The position numbers and the translations under genes are program-made. This document shows, in pieces, positions 11,675 to 23,310 of a stretch of 64,000 bases of DNA. Positions within the stretch are counted from its first letter, which is position 1; the number at the start of each line of letters is the position of its first letter. Under the pieces are notes generated by a model. The model searched no databases and was not told the DNA's origin. It saw only the letters and a list, made by a program, of their open reading frames with translations. This DNA is from Solen grandis (lineage: Eukaryota; Mollusca; Bivalvia; Adapedonta; Solenidae), in the NCBI GenBank assembly GCA_021229015.1, contig CM037781.1, positions 34,330,759 to 34,394,758 of the forward strand, read 5' to 3'.

Positions 11675-13351
11675 CTAACCAAAACCTTTGATGACACACA
11701 GAACGTAACTTGCATTGTTTGACTTTTGAACGTTGATGCCGTTTCCATATGGATGATGTATATGTATAAGAAAGCCTTCCATTTCTGGATTAGGTCTCCA
11801 CAGTCGAATGTTTCCCGTAGGATGAAAAGCATAGACGACTCCTCCGTATGATGGAAAGAGAGTCTGTGAGTTACCGTATGCAGGAAACCGGTAACCAGCA
11901 TTAGGTCCATCCTTTGCTTGAACATACAAAGATGTCAAATCTTTCTCCATGCTGAGATTTTCTGGAAGCGATGCAAACCATTCAGGAAAGATAACGTCTT
12001 TATTTCGAAGAGTGTGGTAATTTTTCCCTGGAACAAAGGACTTATTATTCCATGCCATTATTCGAACTTCACCTTTCGTATTTGGACAGTTTTCAGTGGT
12101 TGGCCAGCCATCTCTAGCACCAATTAATCTATGCACTTGTTTTGACGGTTCCTGTGATTGTATACAAATGTATCCTGTCCAAACTCTGATGTTTAAGTTA
12201 TTAAATGCCCACACAGTTCCACCAATGTTAGACCAATCTCCGATAGATTTCATTGAAGCACCAACACCTTCAGAAATATAAAACTTTCCAGAAAAGCATC
12301 GAATTTGGACATTCACAAATCCTGGATAGCCTTCAAGATTATGTGGTATTTCATGAAAGGCTTTAGTTTCATTGTTATTATCCAAAGAAATCCATTCGGA
12401 CTCAAAATCTGGTGTTGGCCATTTGTCCTTTCCCCAAACCTTGACCCTTACGTATGCTTCTGAGGACACCTGGTGGTTGTTACCGAGTCGAAATTTAAAT
12501 TCATCGCCCGTGTTTATGACTGTACCTGAGGCTTTGTTGTTCCCTTTAATCGGAGCTGTCAGGAACACGGTCTCAGCGTCATACAGATATACGATTCCAC
12601 CGTATCTTCTACCAGAGTCATCGTCGCTTTGATAAACAGAATCTCCGCGGAATGTCCATCCGGTGTTTGGACCGGTAGTTGGCCGTATTTGAACTTCAAC
12701 CTTATAAGGCAATGCCCCAAGTCCATGATGCACCGCTCTTGTGCTTAATGTTGCATCTTGTGACCTCATCAATATCCAGTCACTTATAAAAGAAGGACTG
12801 CCATACTTTTTAAGTTTTTGGTTAAGATGTTTTTCTTGCTTCTCTTTATACTCTCTGTCGTTTTCCAGTCTCTCAGATTCATTAATAGCTTTCTTCAAAC
12901 CAATTTCTAAATCATCTAAGGATGATTCGACATTTTCAATTGAAGCCGTATGCTTTTCCAACGTTATTTCTGTTATTTCTTTATCCATCTTATATGTTTT
13001 TAATTCGTGTGCGATAACTTCACACTGTTGTTTTTCGTCTTTGAATGCCTGTAACAATTGTTCGTATTTATCAAAGCCATTAAATTCACCAGAAATGGTT
13101 TTGTTGTTACATTCACATTTATTTTCGTCTTCCGAAGTAACAGTTTTCGCTTTCTCTTCCAGAACATGAATTCTTGCCGATAGATTAGTGAAGAGACGTC
13201 GTTTGACATAAGAAATATCATCTTGTAGGACCTGCTGAAAGTGCTGCAGTTCTAATAGAGTGTATGAATCGTCTGCAGCAGATGTTGATAAATAAAGTTC
13301 ATAAAATATTACAATATAAAACAATGCACAACTCAGCGACCGACAGCGCAT
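11675..13351 (-). CDS. Secreted coiled-coil protein with three repeated beta-type domains (intact copy)
   Basis: Uninterrupted 558-codon single-exon reading frame. Residues 1-25 form a signal peptide (basic start, hydrophobic ALFYIVIFYELYL, cleavage likely after STSA). Residues about 30-185 are Glu/Lys/Leu-rich and read as a coiled-coil stalk. Three domains follow at about 191-306, 317-436 and 456-556. Each opens with an acidic/Pro-x-Trp (W192, W320, W458) and carries GG-x-V-(Y/W)-x-(F/Y) (GG at 251-252, 377-378, 503-504). In domains 2 and 3 this is followed by I-R-(V/L)-W. Seven N-glycosylation sequons are visible (N56, N83, N157, N327, N436, N465, N546). The layout suggests an extracellular, probably oligomeric recognition or adhesion protein. 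I do not recognise the domain family. A lectin-like role is inference from architecture only; sequence resemblance to H-type lectins or C1q is not convincing. The start is the first ATG of the frame and directly precedes the signal peptide. The gene is the right-hand member of a segmental duplication; its paralogue at 2462-4108 is frameshifted. Confidence 0.88.
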   Translation of the reverse strand: MRCRSLSCALFYIVIFYELYLSTSAADDSYTLLELQHFQQVLQDDISYVKRRLFTNLSARIHVLEEKAKTVTSEDENKCECNNKTISGEFNGFDKYEQLLQAFKDEKQQCEVIAHELKTYKMDKEITEITLEKHTASIENVESSLDDLEIGLKKAINESERLENDREYKEKQEKHLNQKLKKYGSPSFISDWILMRSQDATLSTRAVHHGLGALPYKVEVQIRPTTGPNTGWTFRGDSVYQSDDDSGRRYGGIVYLYDAETVFLTAPIKGNNKASGTVINTGDEFKFRLGNNHQVSSEAYVRVKVWGKDKWPTPDFESEWISLDNNNETKAFHEIPHNLEGYPGFVNVQIRCFSGKFYISEGVGASMKSIGDWSNIGGTVWAFNNLNIRVWTGYICIQSQEPSKQVHRLIGARDGWPTTENCPNTKGEVRIMAWNNKSFVPGKNYHTLRNKDVIFPEWFASLPENLSMEKDLTSLYVQAKDGPNAGYRFPAYGNSQTLFPSYGGVVYAFHPTGNIRLWRPNPEMEGFLIHIHHPYGNGINVQKSNNASYVLCVIKGFG

Positions 13352-13427
13352 TTTTAGGAATTCAAGATCGTTAAACTGTCACTATCTCACTCTAGCAAGT
13401 GTGGTGTCTTTATTAGACCTTGCAGTG

Positions 13428-13434
13428 TATATAT
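13428..13434 (-). promoter_or_regulatory. Possible TATA box of the secreted-protein gene
   Basis: On the minus strand this reads ATATATA about 77 nt upstream of the start codon at 13351. That would place a start site near 13400 and a short leader. The duplicated gene's upstream DNA diverges soon after the start codon, so the box cannot be confirmed by comparison of the copies. Confidence 0.3.
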
Positions 13435-16083
13435 GTGAGCAGTACTTAGGAGATAATATGCTACTTTCATGATAATGTAAGGTGTACATTACATGTCACT
13501 TATAGCATAGATGAGCACAAAGGTATAGCCTCGATATCCCAAATCTTAATATAAAGTTTGTGGAAATATAAAAATGCAACTCATGTTAAGACAGCGCAAA
13601 GACAATAAATATGCCGAATATAAACACGATTCTAGCAGTTATTCGCCGCTTTATCTACACTACGCGTCTGTGACTTGATCAACTTACGTCATATCTTTAA
13701 ACAAAACAAACAACAACGCCTAAAGTAACTGTGTAACAAGATAACAAATTAGAGAAATATTTTTTGTAATAAATATGGCGATGACACTTTTTGCTTATAT
13801 TAGAGATCAGAAACAGTATTAGCTGGGATGAGTTCCTGGGGAATAACTTTGTAGTGACTGAACCCTTCTTGCTAGTTTGGAACTTGGAACTTTTTTGTAA
13901 AAAAATTGGTCAGTTTGGTGATGTTTGATTCGCGTTTTCAAAATTAGATAAGAACTTATTGACATCGTAGTTTTGAGACACATAGGGTTCAATTTGTTTG
14001 TCGTTGCCATCCTCTGATTTACCCATCCGATACTTATAACATATCTTCACTGAACTTAGATACTACTTACTGGATAAAATATTAGAACAATGAGTCGCAG
14101 AATATTGGCGAAATCCCTTTTTAAAACATCAGGTTTAATTTTTTGGTAAACATGACGAAAACACTCCACATAATTAAGCACTTATTCATGAGAAACCGGA
14201 TTTATCAATTGACACACTCTTGGGCTCGTCTGGCAACAACAGGACGTCTTAATTATTAACTCCGGGATGAAACTAGGTGCATTTTATATCATTATGGAGA
14301 TGTTAAAGCAGCTCGAGCGTTCCCTGGAGGTCATTGATCAAGAATATGATTCAACACTTTCTGTGTGTATTACGTTTATCAATACCAATCTACAGACACA
14401 TGGTCACCCAATGTAAATGGATGGTTCCTCCATCACAGACAATAGCGTTACGAATGGTATAACACTTACGAATGTGCTACCCATGACAGATGAAGACCCC
14501 ATGTTGCGGAAGGTGTCAAGTGGTACAGCAAGCACCTGCTTCGGGATACCGTACTCCATACTTAACCGTATTTCCCCGGAAGTTTACGGAAACTAGCGTA
14601 AAATAGCGTTTACCCGTGAAATGTACCCTATACTTGCCATATTTATTTGTCATCAACATTAACGAGGGAGCGTAGATCAAATGTGAACGAGCTCCTTTAA
14701 TAAAAAGGAAATCATTGAGCTCTAAAGAGCCATACCGAGAGGTGGGCTTGAGCGGCATATAGCAAGATCCTTAATTAAGTATATTAACAAAATACGTTCA
14801 AGAGCGTACCTGACCTGAAACCTGAGTGGATAGAAGGGCTTCTCCTTGACCGGGAAGTCTCGGGACATTCCCGACTGCGATATACTCAAATACTTATTAG
14901 GCGTGTATTTCATAGTCTTCAGACACTGAAAAGTCTATCTCATTGAAGTATATTGCTTGCCTGTCTTAACCATATAATCACTAGTGAAAAATTCTGCACG
15001 AGAGCAATAAACTTTAAATCTTTAGTTCACTTATATTTATTTTCTTTCATTTTATTAGATATTTTTGTCTCACTTACGGCCCACGCCATTTTACTTTGAA
15101 TATATACCAATCAGTTGGCCGAAACTTATATCACTTTGTATATTCACAATTCGCCACCCCCCCCCCCCCCCCCACCGCAAAAATGAATGTATACTTGCTT
15201 TTTTGCTCGCAATATATCTTTCAACTATTAAACTTTTATTGATATATACTTTTTCATTCGTTCACAATGAAGGATGCAACATTTAGCGTTATGACAGTAG
15301 CGTTGTCATAAAATGTACTTCTGCCAAAACACACGCACGTCAGAAGTAAATAACAAGTCATACATATACAACGCCCCACCTTGGAAAAATGTAAAATTTC
15401 TTATTTTGTGCTTTTCAGACGAGTTTTTAATTATTTATAAAGTGTATGAGTAATATTTCAGCGCATAACAATATCGGCGATCTCTCTGCACAAAACGCTG
15501 TAACGGCAGTGCCTCTACGTTCTATCTATTGTGTGCTGTAAAGTCGTCATTTATAGGGACTATCTCAAAATGCACAAGGTTAGCTTTAAAAAAGCTAGCA
15601 GACGGCTCGATTTTTTTTTTTTTTTTTTAACATGGTTCTGTAAAAAAAATATCGTAATGCTATAATACATGATAACATCAAATCTCGTGTTTAAAATAAT
15701 TAAAATTAATGTAATACTGTTTATTGTTTTGGATTTACCATCGCTACGACATTATTTCAAATAGTGACGTACAGATAATTTCAGGTGGAGGAAACCCAAA
15801 TGCTAAGAGACCCCCAGGTAGAACTACGATATATATACCTATCGAAAGGATGACGTATATGTATAAATAACAAACGAAGAAAACTGAAAATGTTCTAAGC
15901 AGGTTTTCGAAGTAACGCCCTTGCTATTAACTCTTGTGCAAAACACTTCAGAAATTATCATAAAATAGGCCACGACATTCCGGGATTTTTTTTTCTCTGA
16001 CATCATTTTCACATGTGATATTTTAACTGTCAGTGTTGTGAAATGTATACATATATAAATAATCATCTTCTCTAACTTATTGG

Positions 16084-16120
16084 TTTGGGTGTGTGTGTGT
16101 GTGTGTGGGGGGGGGGGGGT
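16084..16120. repeat. (GT)n followed by poly-G
   Basis: GT run continuous with about 12 G. The adjoining 16121-16170 ('tcgtcggggatcgcaccctg') looks like a degraded reversed SINE head. Confidence 0.9.
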
Positions 16121-16246
16121 ATCTGGCTTCGTCGGGGATCGCACCCTGGACGCCGACGTACCACTTCAACAGAAAAGTGAGGCTGTTGGAAGCATATTTA
16201 TACTTCACACATGCACACTGTAATCAGGACACGCGTATCACTACGA

Positions 16247-16247
16247 A

Positions 16248-16282
<35 letters not shown>

Positions 16283-16285
16283 ACA
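16247..16285. repeat. (GA)n microsatellite
   Basis: AG run with one interruption. Confidence 0.92.
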
Positions 16286-17699
16286 CGCTCTTTATAAAAG
16301 AGACACATCTTCAATGAAATGAATGCTGATTCTTTGAGAAAAAATCCTAGGGTAACCGTATATGCGGCGGCCCGAGGGCCGGACGAGCCGGAATTAGCGG
16401 ATATTACGATGTGAACTCATTTTATAATTAAATAAATTAATCAAAGGGAACCAGTATCATTTTTAAAATGTTGTGAACAGTTATATACATATATTCTTTA
16501 AACAGACAAAATTACGAATTTCCAGAGGGGCGAATTTTATTCGAAACCATAGTAGTTTTTCTCTAAGACTATTAATACATTAAGGAGACAGGAAGAAAGG
16601 TCTCAATTACTGTTTCCGTCGTGGTAATAGCAAGGACGGATTTAGAGGGGGCGGAAGCGGCGTACGCCCCCCCCCCCCCTTAAATTGACCAAGTTGGGTT
16701 ATTTTATGCGATTATCCACATTTTATCATTAAAGTTTATATATGACAATTAGAGTCAGTCAATTTGATCAAAATTTGAACCATACCATTTGCAGTTCGCT
16801 GATCACTTTAGTTATCTCGTTATAAGCAGTAGCAGTCGATACATTTAAATGTCCGGCCCATTGAAGCGGAAAAACTGGTCCATCCAGCTAGTTTAGTTTA
16901 AACGTATTTTATTTCGTATTTGAACAGTACAATATATAATCAGATAAAAAAATGGATTAGAACGAAAGCAAGCTAATAAAGTTCTTCTCCAAAATATGCT
17001 ATTAAGTTGTATATAGACAAGCACATGGTTAACTGGCATGTAACTGTGTGTGAGAGAAAGAGAGCTCAGACAAACCTTTCACTGTCATTTATATATTTTT
17101 GAACACATTAAAATATATATTTAATTTCGTCATTCGAGAGTGAAGGAATTCCATATAATAAGTAGTTCAGGTCAACATGATACATGATGAGATTAGAGAA
17201 CAGCCCGGCAGTCTTTGTAGATTGGGCATTGGAAAATGTAATGGTAGCTTTTCTCAAATTGCCTTAAGTGCATTTAGGATCTTAAATAATATTATTCGAG
17301 AGCAAATCAAAATTAAGTGAACTGCACTTAGTCCGTAGTATGGTAGTATATATTGAGGATGGAAGAAAAAATTAAAATAATTTGACGTTTTAGCATATAT
17401 GCCTTGAGTATCAAATTATAGTAACGTACATCGTTCAGTATGTGTATTCATGTTAATTAAGGACGACAGATAATTTGGGTTTTTTTTTCCCCCAACCCAA
17501 ACCTGGATCCGCGCCTGAATAGATTGTCAGTGTAGAAGACAAAAACCATACTCTCCATGTGTATGCAAAGTTTTTGTTTTCTTCGTTATTTCGTATAGAA
17601 AAATCCTATCGCATATCTGGTCGCCCGAGGGTTAGCCGGAATGATGGTTCCAAATGTATTACTGCGTTAAGTGAAAAAACAAAATTAATATCACGCCAA

Positions 17700-17960
17700 C
17701 AACAAGATTCCTTCAGCCCGATTCTTTGCTCCGAAACTCGGACACATTGTTTAGTAGTGTACCGATATTAAACATAACTTCAGCACTTTCTACAGTCTTA
17801 AACGAGTTATTGCTCTGGTTCAATTTCTTCAAGAAAATACCAATCTGTTGGCTGAAACTTATATAAAATTTTTGATAACCCCCTACTTTCAGTTTTGTTG
17901 GAGATTTGGTGGTTTCTCTGCGCACCAACCTTTGAGGCACAGGCAGACTGTCTGCATTTA
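17700..17960 (+). repeat. Dispersed repeat, left arm of an imperfect inverted pair
   Basis: The reverse complement of 19340-19610 matches: 'ctccgaaactcggaca', 'ttgtttagt.gtgta', 'aagaaaatac.aatc.gttgg', 'ttgataacccc'. A related fragment lies at 15105-15140 ('accaatcagttggccgaaac'). Confidence 0.7.
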
Positions 17961-19043
17961 GCACAGACAGGCTTTCTGAATTTAGCTAGAGATTGGTTTA
18001 AGCATACGCCATCTCGAATACTGCTAACGTACATTGTGATTATCATTCATGTGTACTGATAAGTTTATGCCTTCCCCCCTTCATTTCCAAAACACACCGT
18101 TCATTCTCGCTCATGCAAGAAGGACAGACTGGAAATTTTGTGGCGAAATATATCCACAACTTATTACACATTCAGTCAGCATTTTCTCTCTGTTGCTGAA
18201 ATCAGTCTTGAAATATTAGTTTATTTCAATAAAAGTTTTATCAAAATTGTTCACGTGGATATTATTTTACAACGAAATAGCAGGTGCGGCAACTGAAAGT
18301 TGAATAAGTTGTTAAAGAGAATATTAATTTTCTAAAACGTATTTTGTGACATTCAAACCTTTAAAATTCGTCAAACATACTTGAAATAACATCAATAGAG
18401 CTATATAAACATTCTTAGGCTTTAGAAGTCTCCAGTAAAATGTGAGTATAAGCAATTTTTCACGACTTTAAGGTGATGCATCTTTTCTAAGTGACCATCG
18501 TGATTTTAGGAAATACATGTACAATTATTACCGGAGAACTATAATTTCCATCGTTATTGCCAAATTATATGCATGTTGTTGTTTTTTTGTTTTACGGAAC
18601 TATCCTTGTAAAAAAGAGATATCGGAGTCTTCGGTTTTTCCCAGTAACACTGAATGATAGTATATAGAGAATAGTGCAAAGTATTAGAAAAATTAAATAT
18701 TTGCATAACATGCCTGTAATATCATTACGTAGATTACAGTTTGCCCTACTTATTCGTCCAATGAAATGCTTGCATTTCGTTCAAAATTTTAAAAATACAT
18801 GTATATTGCATAAAATGATCCGTGATATGAAAACGATATGAGTGTATGCTGCCACCATGGTCTTTGGATGTAATGGGCGGAGCTTGCTGTGGCGGCGATT
18901 GTTTAGGTCATGTTTTGCATGTAGCCTTATAAAATGCACAGTGATACTTACTCTGAACCATCACGTCAATCAAACGGGAGTCGGTTACATAAAGCGAGGT
19001 CAGAGGTAAAGCTGTGTGGCGTACGTGACAAACTGTAAATATG

Positions 19044-19138
19044 TTATCGTTTATATTTTAAATTTTATGGATTTATCGCAGCGCTCCGCTTCGCGTCGCT
19101 TGCGATAAATTCCACAAAATTTGAAATATAATCGATAA
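19044..19138. repeat. Long imperfect hairpin
   Basis: Arms of about 40 nt ('ttatcgtttatattttaaat' against 'atttgaaatataatcgataa', and 'atttatcgcagcg' against 'cgcttgcgataaat') around a GC-rich loop. Located between the arms of the 17.7/19.5-kb inverted pair. Confidence 0.72.
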
Positions 19139-19339
19139 TATATATTGCCATTTGTTCATTCATCCATCGGTGAATTCTTCCGTTCATTCATTGCTGATTC
19201 GCCGTGTAGAAATAGCATGTTTATATTTGTTTTAGTTCAGATATATTTCCATGCTTTATGTCAAGGAAATGAAAACGGAAATCCTCGCTTTGGCTTCATG
19301 CTCCAAGTAATAGAAAACTGAAAGCAACTGCTTCATTCA

Positions 19340-19610
19340 ATACTTCCGGTCTTTCTAATGGCTAGCAGAGTTCCTGTCTGTGCTTCAGAATTTGGTGTAC
19401 TGAGAGATTGCCTTTGCACCAATAAAACCGATAGTAGCGGGTTATCAAGAATTTAATATAAATGTCGGCCAACTGATTTGTATTTTCTTAAATAATACTC
19501 ATTAAAGAACTTGTACGATGTTCATGTTATGAATAAACCAACACAATAACTCGTTTAAGCCTGCGTTAATACACCACTAAACAATATGTCCGAGTTTCGG
19601 AGCGCATTGT
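19340..19610 (-). repeat. Dispersed repeat, right arm of an imperfect inverted pair
   Basis: Counterpart of 17700-17960 with about 1.4 kb between the arms. Divergence is considerable, so this is either an old foldback element or two independent insertions in opposite orientation. Confidence 0.68.
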
Positions 19611-20449
19611 ACATAGCAAATATACTCTAATGTTCCGTGCGATACTTAAATTAAATTTTGAGCAACTCGTCTGTTTTAATGTCAATATTTCGCCTTTTCT
19701 TCCATCGCGCACTTTGTTTACAGCAGAGAAAAATCGGTGCGAACGCTGAGAAACCGCCGATGTAGCGATTTCTACAGAGAGACCGCCGATATGGTTATGC
19801 ACCGTGAGATAGAGCATCTCACAAGGGGTTCGGCAATACTCGGTATAATTCGCTGATTTAAACTGTCCAATCTGGGGAAAAGATTGGTCTATATTTCCCA
19901 TTAAACAATGTGTGGAATTTTATACCAGCATGTAGATTAGTTGCTCGGGGAATGCTTGTTGATTTACATAGGTGTACGTCACATTTCTGAGTAAAATGGT
20001 ATATTGGTGCATGTTTTATGTTCTTCTTTTGTTTTATCGCTATAGTAAATACAACTTTAAAGTATAGATCAACCTGTGAGGAAGCAAATTGATGTTAATT
20101 ATCGAACATTTATACACGGGGCGTTTTCCTTGAGCATATTTCGCTAGTTAAATATTGCGACCGACCGAATCATTGTATTCAAATTCAGTGCTTTTATTTC
20201 TATTATTAGCATTAAATTTAAACTTCCAATTCATATTTTGTTCCTTATATACATGTAGTTTTAACTTTATTTCTTTTGCAGTCACCATATGACATTTAAA
20301 GAACACCTACTGACTTCGATGAAATCGCTTCGTGTTTTGGGAAATAAACTCATATTTCAGTGAGGTATTCAGATTCAGTTAAATCAGTTAAGACTACTGT
20401 TATTCACAAGAATAAGTATAACATTCTTAAAAAAAAATTAAAAAAGAAA

Positions 20450-20468
20450 CCACACACACACACACACA

Positions 20469-20525
<57 letters not shown>
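20450..20525. repeat. Compound (CA)n(CT)n(AT)n microsatellite
   Basis: Three dinucleotide tracts in succession; the AT part is about 39 nt. Confidence 0.96.
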
Positions 20526-20527
<2 letters not shown>

Positions 20528-20946
20528 AACAAAAAATAAAAACAAACAAACAAACAAACGACAGACGCTGACGCGAGATGTTATGTGTATGTGATGGATA
20601 TTTATGGCAGTAATGGATCACCATACACTGTACGTTTATGATTCGTTAAGTGTATCGTTGGCAGCCTCCTCGATTAAGTACGCAATGGTCATGTCAGCTC
20701 TGCTCGGCCAATCCGCTGCCTTTACAGAAACTTCATATATCTATCAAAATTTCCGCTTTCTCCCTTTCCTCCTTGAATTTCTCTTATCTCTCTCTCTCTG
20801 CCCTCTTTCGCCCTGTCTCACTCATCGTGTTTATAAGTAAAATTCATTTGTTATGCCATACCCGTATTTGTTGTAAGTGTGTTTATTAAATCACCATATC
20901 ATTTGTGTACTAAAATATGACATTCAACTTGAAATTTATATTTTCG

Positions 20947-21145
20947 TATCCCCGGTCACGACATACCAAAGTCGTTAAAATATATAGTTCCCTTGCTTGG
21001 CGCTCAGCATACAAGCATAGCTCCAGGACTGGTTGGCCCGGTGTCTGGATAATGTGACTGGATGTGGTATCATGCCACATGCACTATATTTGGTTTAAGA
21101 AGACATAGTCTCCAAATGACTGAAATAAGCCAAATAAACCTACAG
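20947..21145 (+). repeat. SINE family C, head-truncated
   Basis: Starts at the end of the tRNA-like part ('tatccccggtcacgacatac') and continues 'ctccaggactggttggcccg', 'tggtatcatgccacatgc', 'tctccaaatgactgaaataa'. Confidence 0.78.
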
Positions 21146-21653
21146 CGACATATATATTTATTTCTGGGTGGTCAATTTACGTGAGTAGTAAAAATCAGTA
21201 TGGGAGAAGTGTAGATTTATTCTAAGAAACATTAAGAATCATTCACTGAAATTCGTCGAAAAAGTATACATATGCTTATTTTCACAGATGTAAATTAGTG
21301 TTTTTCCTGTGATTTTTTCTTTACAAAAAGTGTTGTGTTTGTATAATGTAATGAAATGGGTCAACTTTCACCATGTTTTATTGTGAAAATAAGACATTAG
21401 TAAACACCATTTAGAACAAAAGAATTACGACTAAGATCAAATTTGAATGTACGACGTTTTTTTCAAAACGGACCTAGAACACTGCATAGCTGTCTTGTAA
21501 CTGAACCAATTTAACATCTTGTATTTATATTGTATATTTCATGATATTATGATGTATTTAAATAGCCTTAGGTTAAGTCCCAAACAATGTTTTATCACAT
21601 CGTGTGAAGCATTCATCACCTGGCTCGAGTTGTGACCAATCTGCCGTAGTGCT

Positions 21654-21654
<1 letters not shown>

Positions 21655-21685
<31 letters not shown>

Positions 21686-21695
21686 GAGAGAAAGA
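21655..21695. repeat. (GA)n/(CAGA)n microsatellite
   Basis: AG run passing into 'acagacagagag'. Confidence 0.9.
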
Positions 21696-22043
21696 GATGC
21701 ATATCTGTCGGGAGAAAATTTACCACAGAAAACAAACACATTTTATTATCTATTTATTTGTGATCCTTTGATATTTTTTTTTAATTTTTGACAAAAATAA
21801 ACTTAAATTAATAACCAACACGTTATATCTATACAATCTTACATCAAAATTTTTTCATTTTAACATAGTGAAAATATTTACATAAATCAACAGACAGATA
21901 TACGTCATAATTATATGGCACTTTAACGAACGGTGTCAATGAATTATTATTGATAATAACATAATAAATAATAACACATATACACATACGAGCGCTCATA
22001 CACATACATACATACGAGCGCTCATACACATACACCCTCATAC

Positions 22044-22116
22044 CACAAATACATCAAATCCATCCATCCATCCATCCATCCACCCATCCATACCAATACA
22101 TACATACATACATACT
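22044..22116. repeat. (CATC)n/(CATA)n microsatellite
   Basis: Tetranucleotide tracts after an imperfect 'catacgagcgctcatacaca' doublet at 21983-22035. Confidence 0.9.
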
Positions 22117-23224
22117 TATTAAAATATTTTACGGTTTTACACCGTTATATTTCTATAAACCTTTGTGGAAATGAATCTTCCAGATTACAGGTAAACATTT
22201 ATAAATGTCTCCTTGTCCTAAGCGACCATGCCAATTATTTGCTAAAACATGTTTTTATGTAAACACGATCGAATACAGTTTTCAAAAGATGTATTTCATT
22301 TTTATTCTACGCTTGCGTAGTTAACTGATTTAGTGAGACAATCACCAAACAAACCAAAGATTTTTGTTCATGGATCAAATAATTAAATAATAATAATAAT
22401 GATAATATTCTGAATACACTGAACATGCAAAGGTTATGAGATTCACAGAAGAGTAGTTAGCCCCCCCCCCCCACACACACACATTAATAAAAAAAAAAGA
22501 ATGTACGTAAAGATAAAACTACACCAATGGTATGTTACATATGTACAGACATTATCTACAATTAAATTCCGATATTCCGAGGAATTATGGGGAATATAAA
22601 ATGCTTGGATAATCGCGATACCTCATTAGCATATCATTGTCAAAGTTGATCTAGTGTGAAACAGTAGGCGTAATTGGTGAACGAAAAGTAGGCGGAGTTT
22701 GATGCTCAAAGAGAAATCTTAACGAAAAATGCCCAGTCGAGTAGATATTTCATGAATGTCACTTATATGAATTTTCGTTTTTACAAAGAATTTCAAAACA
22801 TAAAGATGTTAGATCGGATTTCTTTCATCTTGTCCATAGCGGATGATTGATTAGTTTCTCTGTTGCAAGGAATTCTGGAACACTGATGATGGATCCCTCG
22901 GAATATCGTTTGCTTATTTTACTGTACAAATTTTTGAACTCATGAACAGTACAGCTTAGCACCGTAAGAAATGTAACGCTTTACCACTTGCAAATTACAA
23001 GATTCGATACCAATGATTCTTAGCAATATGTCATACAGTTATCAACTGATATTTCGAGGTCATACAAGAACTGAAAAAATAAATCATGATTAAAAATTCG
23101 ATAGATTGCCACATTCGAGTGACCGTTCTGACTACTAACCTGGACTTAAATAGAATATAAAAAAAACTAGAGGAGGAGAGCGAAACATGTCATTTTGATC
23201 AATTTCTTTGTAAGTATAAATTTA

Positions 23225-23310
23225 TTTTATTTTACGTCGATTTGGAAACATTTCTTTTAACAACTTGTACTGGGTTGGACCAGTACTTTTTTGCCTGGGA
23301 AGGTCATGGA
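23225..23310 (-). repeat. SINE family D, 3' part
   Basis: Reversed tail 'ttttacgtcgatttggaaac' followed by 'ctgggttggaccagtact' and 'cctgggaaggtcatgg'. Confidence 0.7.

Larger units (their letters stand above)
9800..13370. repeat. Segmental duplication, right copy
   Basis: Counterpart of about 40-4130, in the same orientation and roughly 9.2-9.8 kb downstream. It holds the intact 558-codon gene and about 1.8 kb of its 3' flank. Non-coding parts remain alignable by eye, with many small indels. This indicates a duplication of genomic DNA rather than retroposition, although both genes lack introns. Confidence 0.85.
13436..17559. other. Non-coding stretch with degraded repeats
   Basis: Contains poly-C (15156-15173, 16667-16679), a degraded family B remnant around 15745-15825 ('aatttcaggtggaggaaacc') and a repeat fragment at 15105-15140. 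Two overlapping minus-strand frames at 14516-14913 have no recognisable motif. Confidence 0.55.
21146..23224. other. Non-coding stretch
   Basis: Apart from the microsatellites listed, a poly-C/(CA)n tract at 22459-22483 and AT-rich DNA, nothing recognisable. Confidence 0.55.

Noticed and set aside
12741..13169. 142-codon plus-strand frame (Ser/Phe/Leu-rich)
   Set aside because: Antisense shadow of the coiled-coil coding region on the minus strand.
14516..14913. Two overlapping minus-strand frames (80 and 63 codons)
   Set aside because: Checked as a possible frameshifted gene or transposon remnant; no motif recognised and composition inconclusive.
18857..19009. 50-codon frame with a textbook Kozak context (gccaccATGG)
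   Set aside because: Short, Arg/Cys-rich, next to a hairpin repeat and without recognisable motif. A donor-like 'cagag/gtaaag' at its end was not matched by a downstream exon.
20282..20363. Acceptor-like 'ttatttcttttgcag' followed by a short frame to TGA
   Set aside because: Only about 25 codons, no partner exon and no conserved motif; such acceptors arise easily in T-rich DNA.
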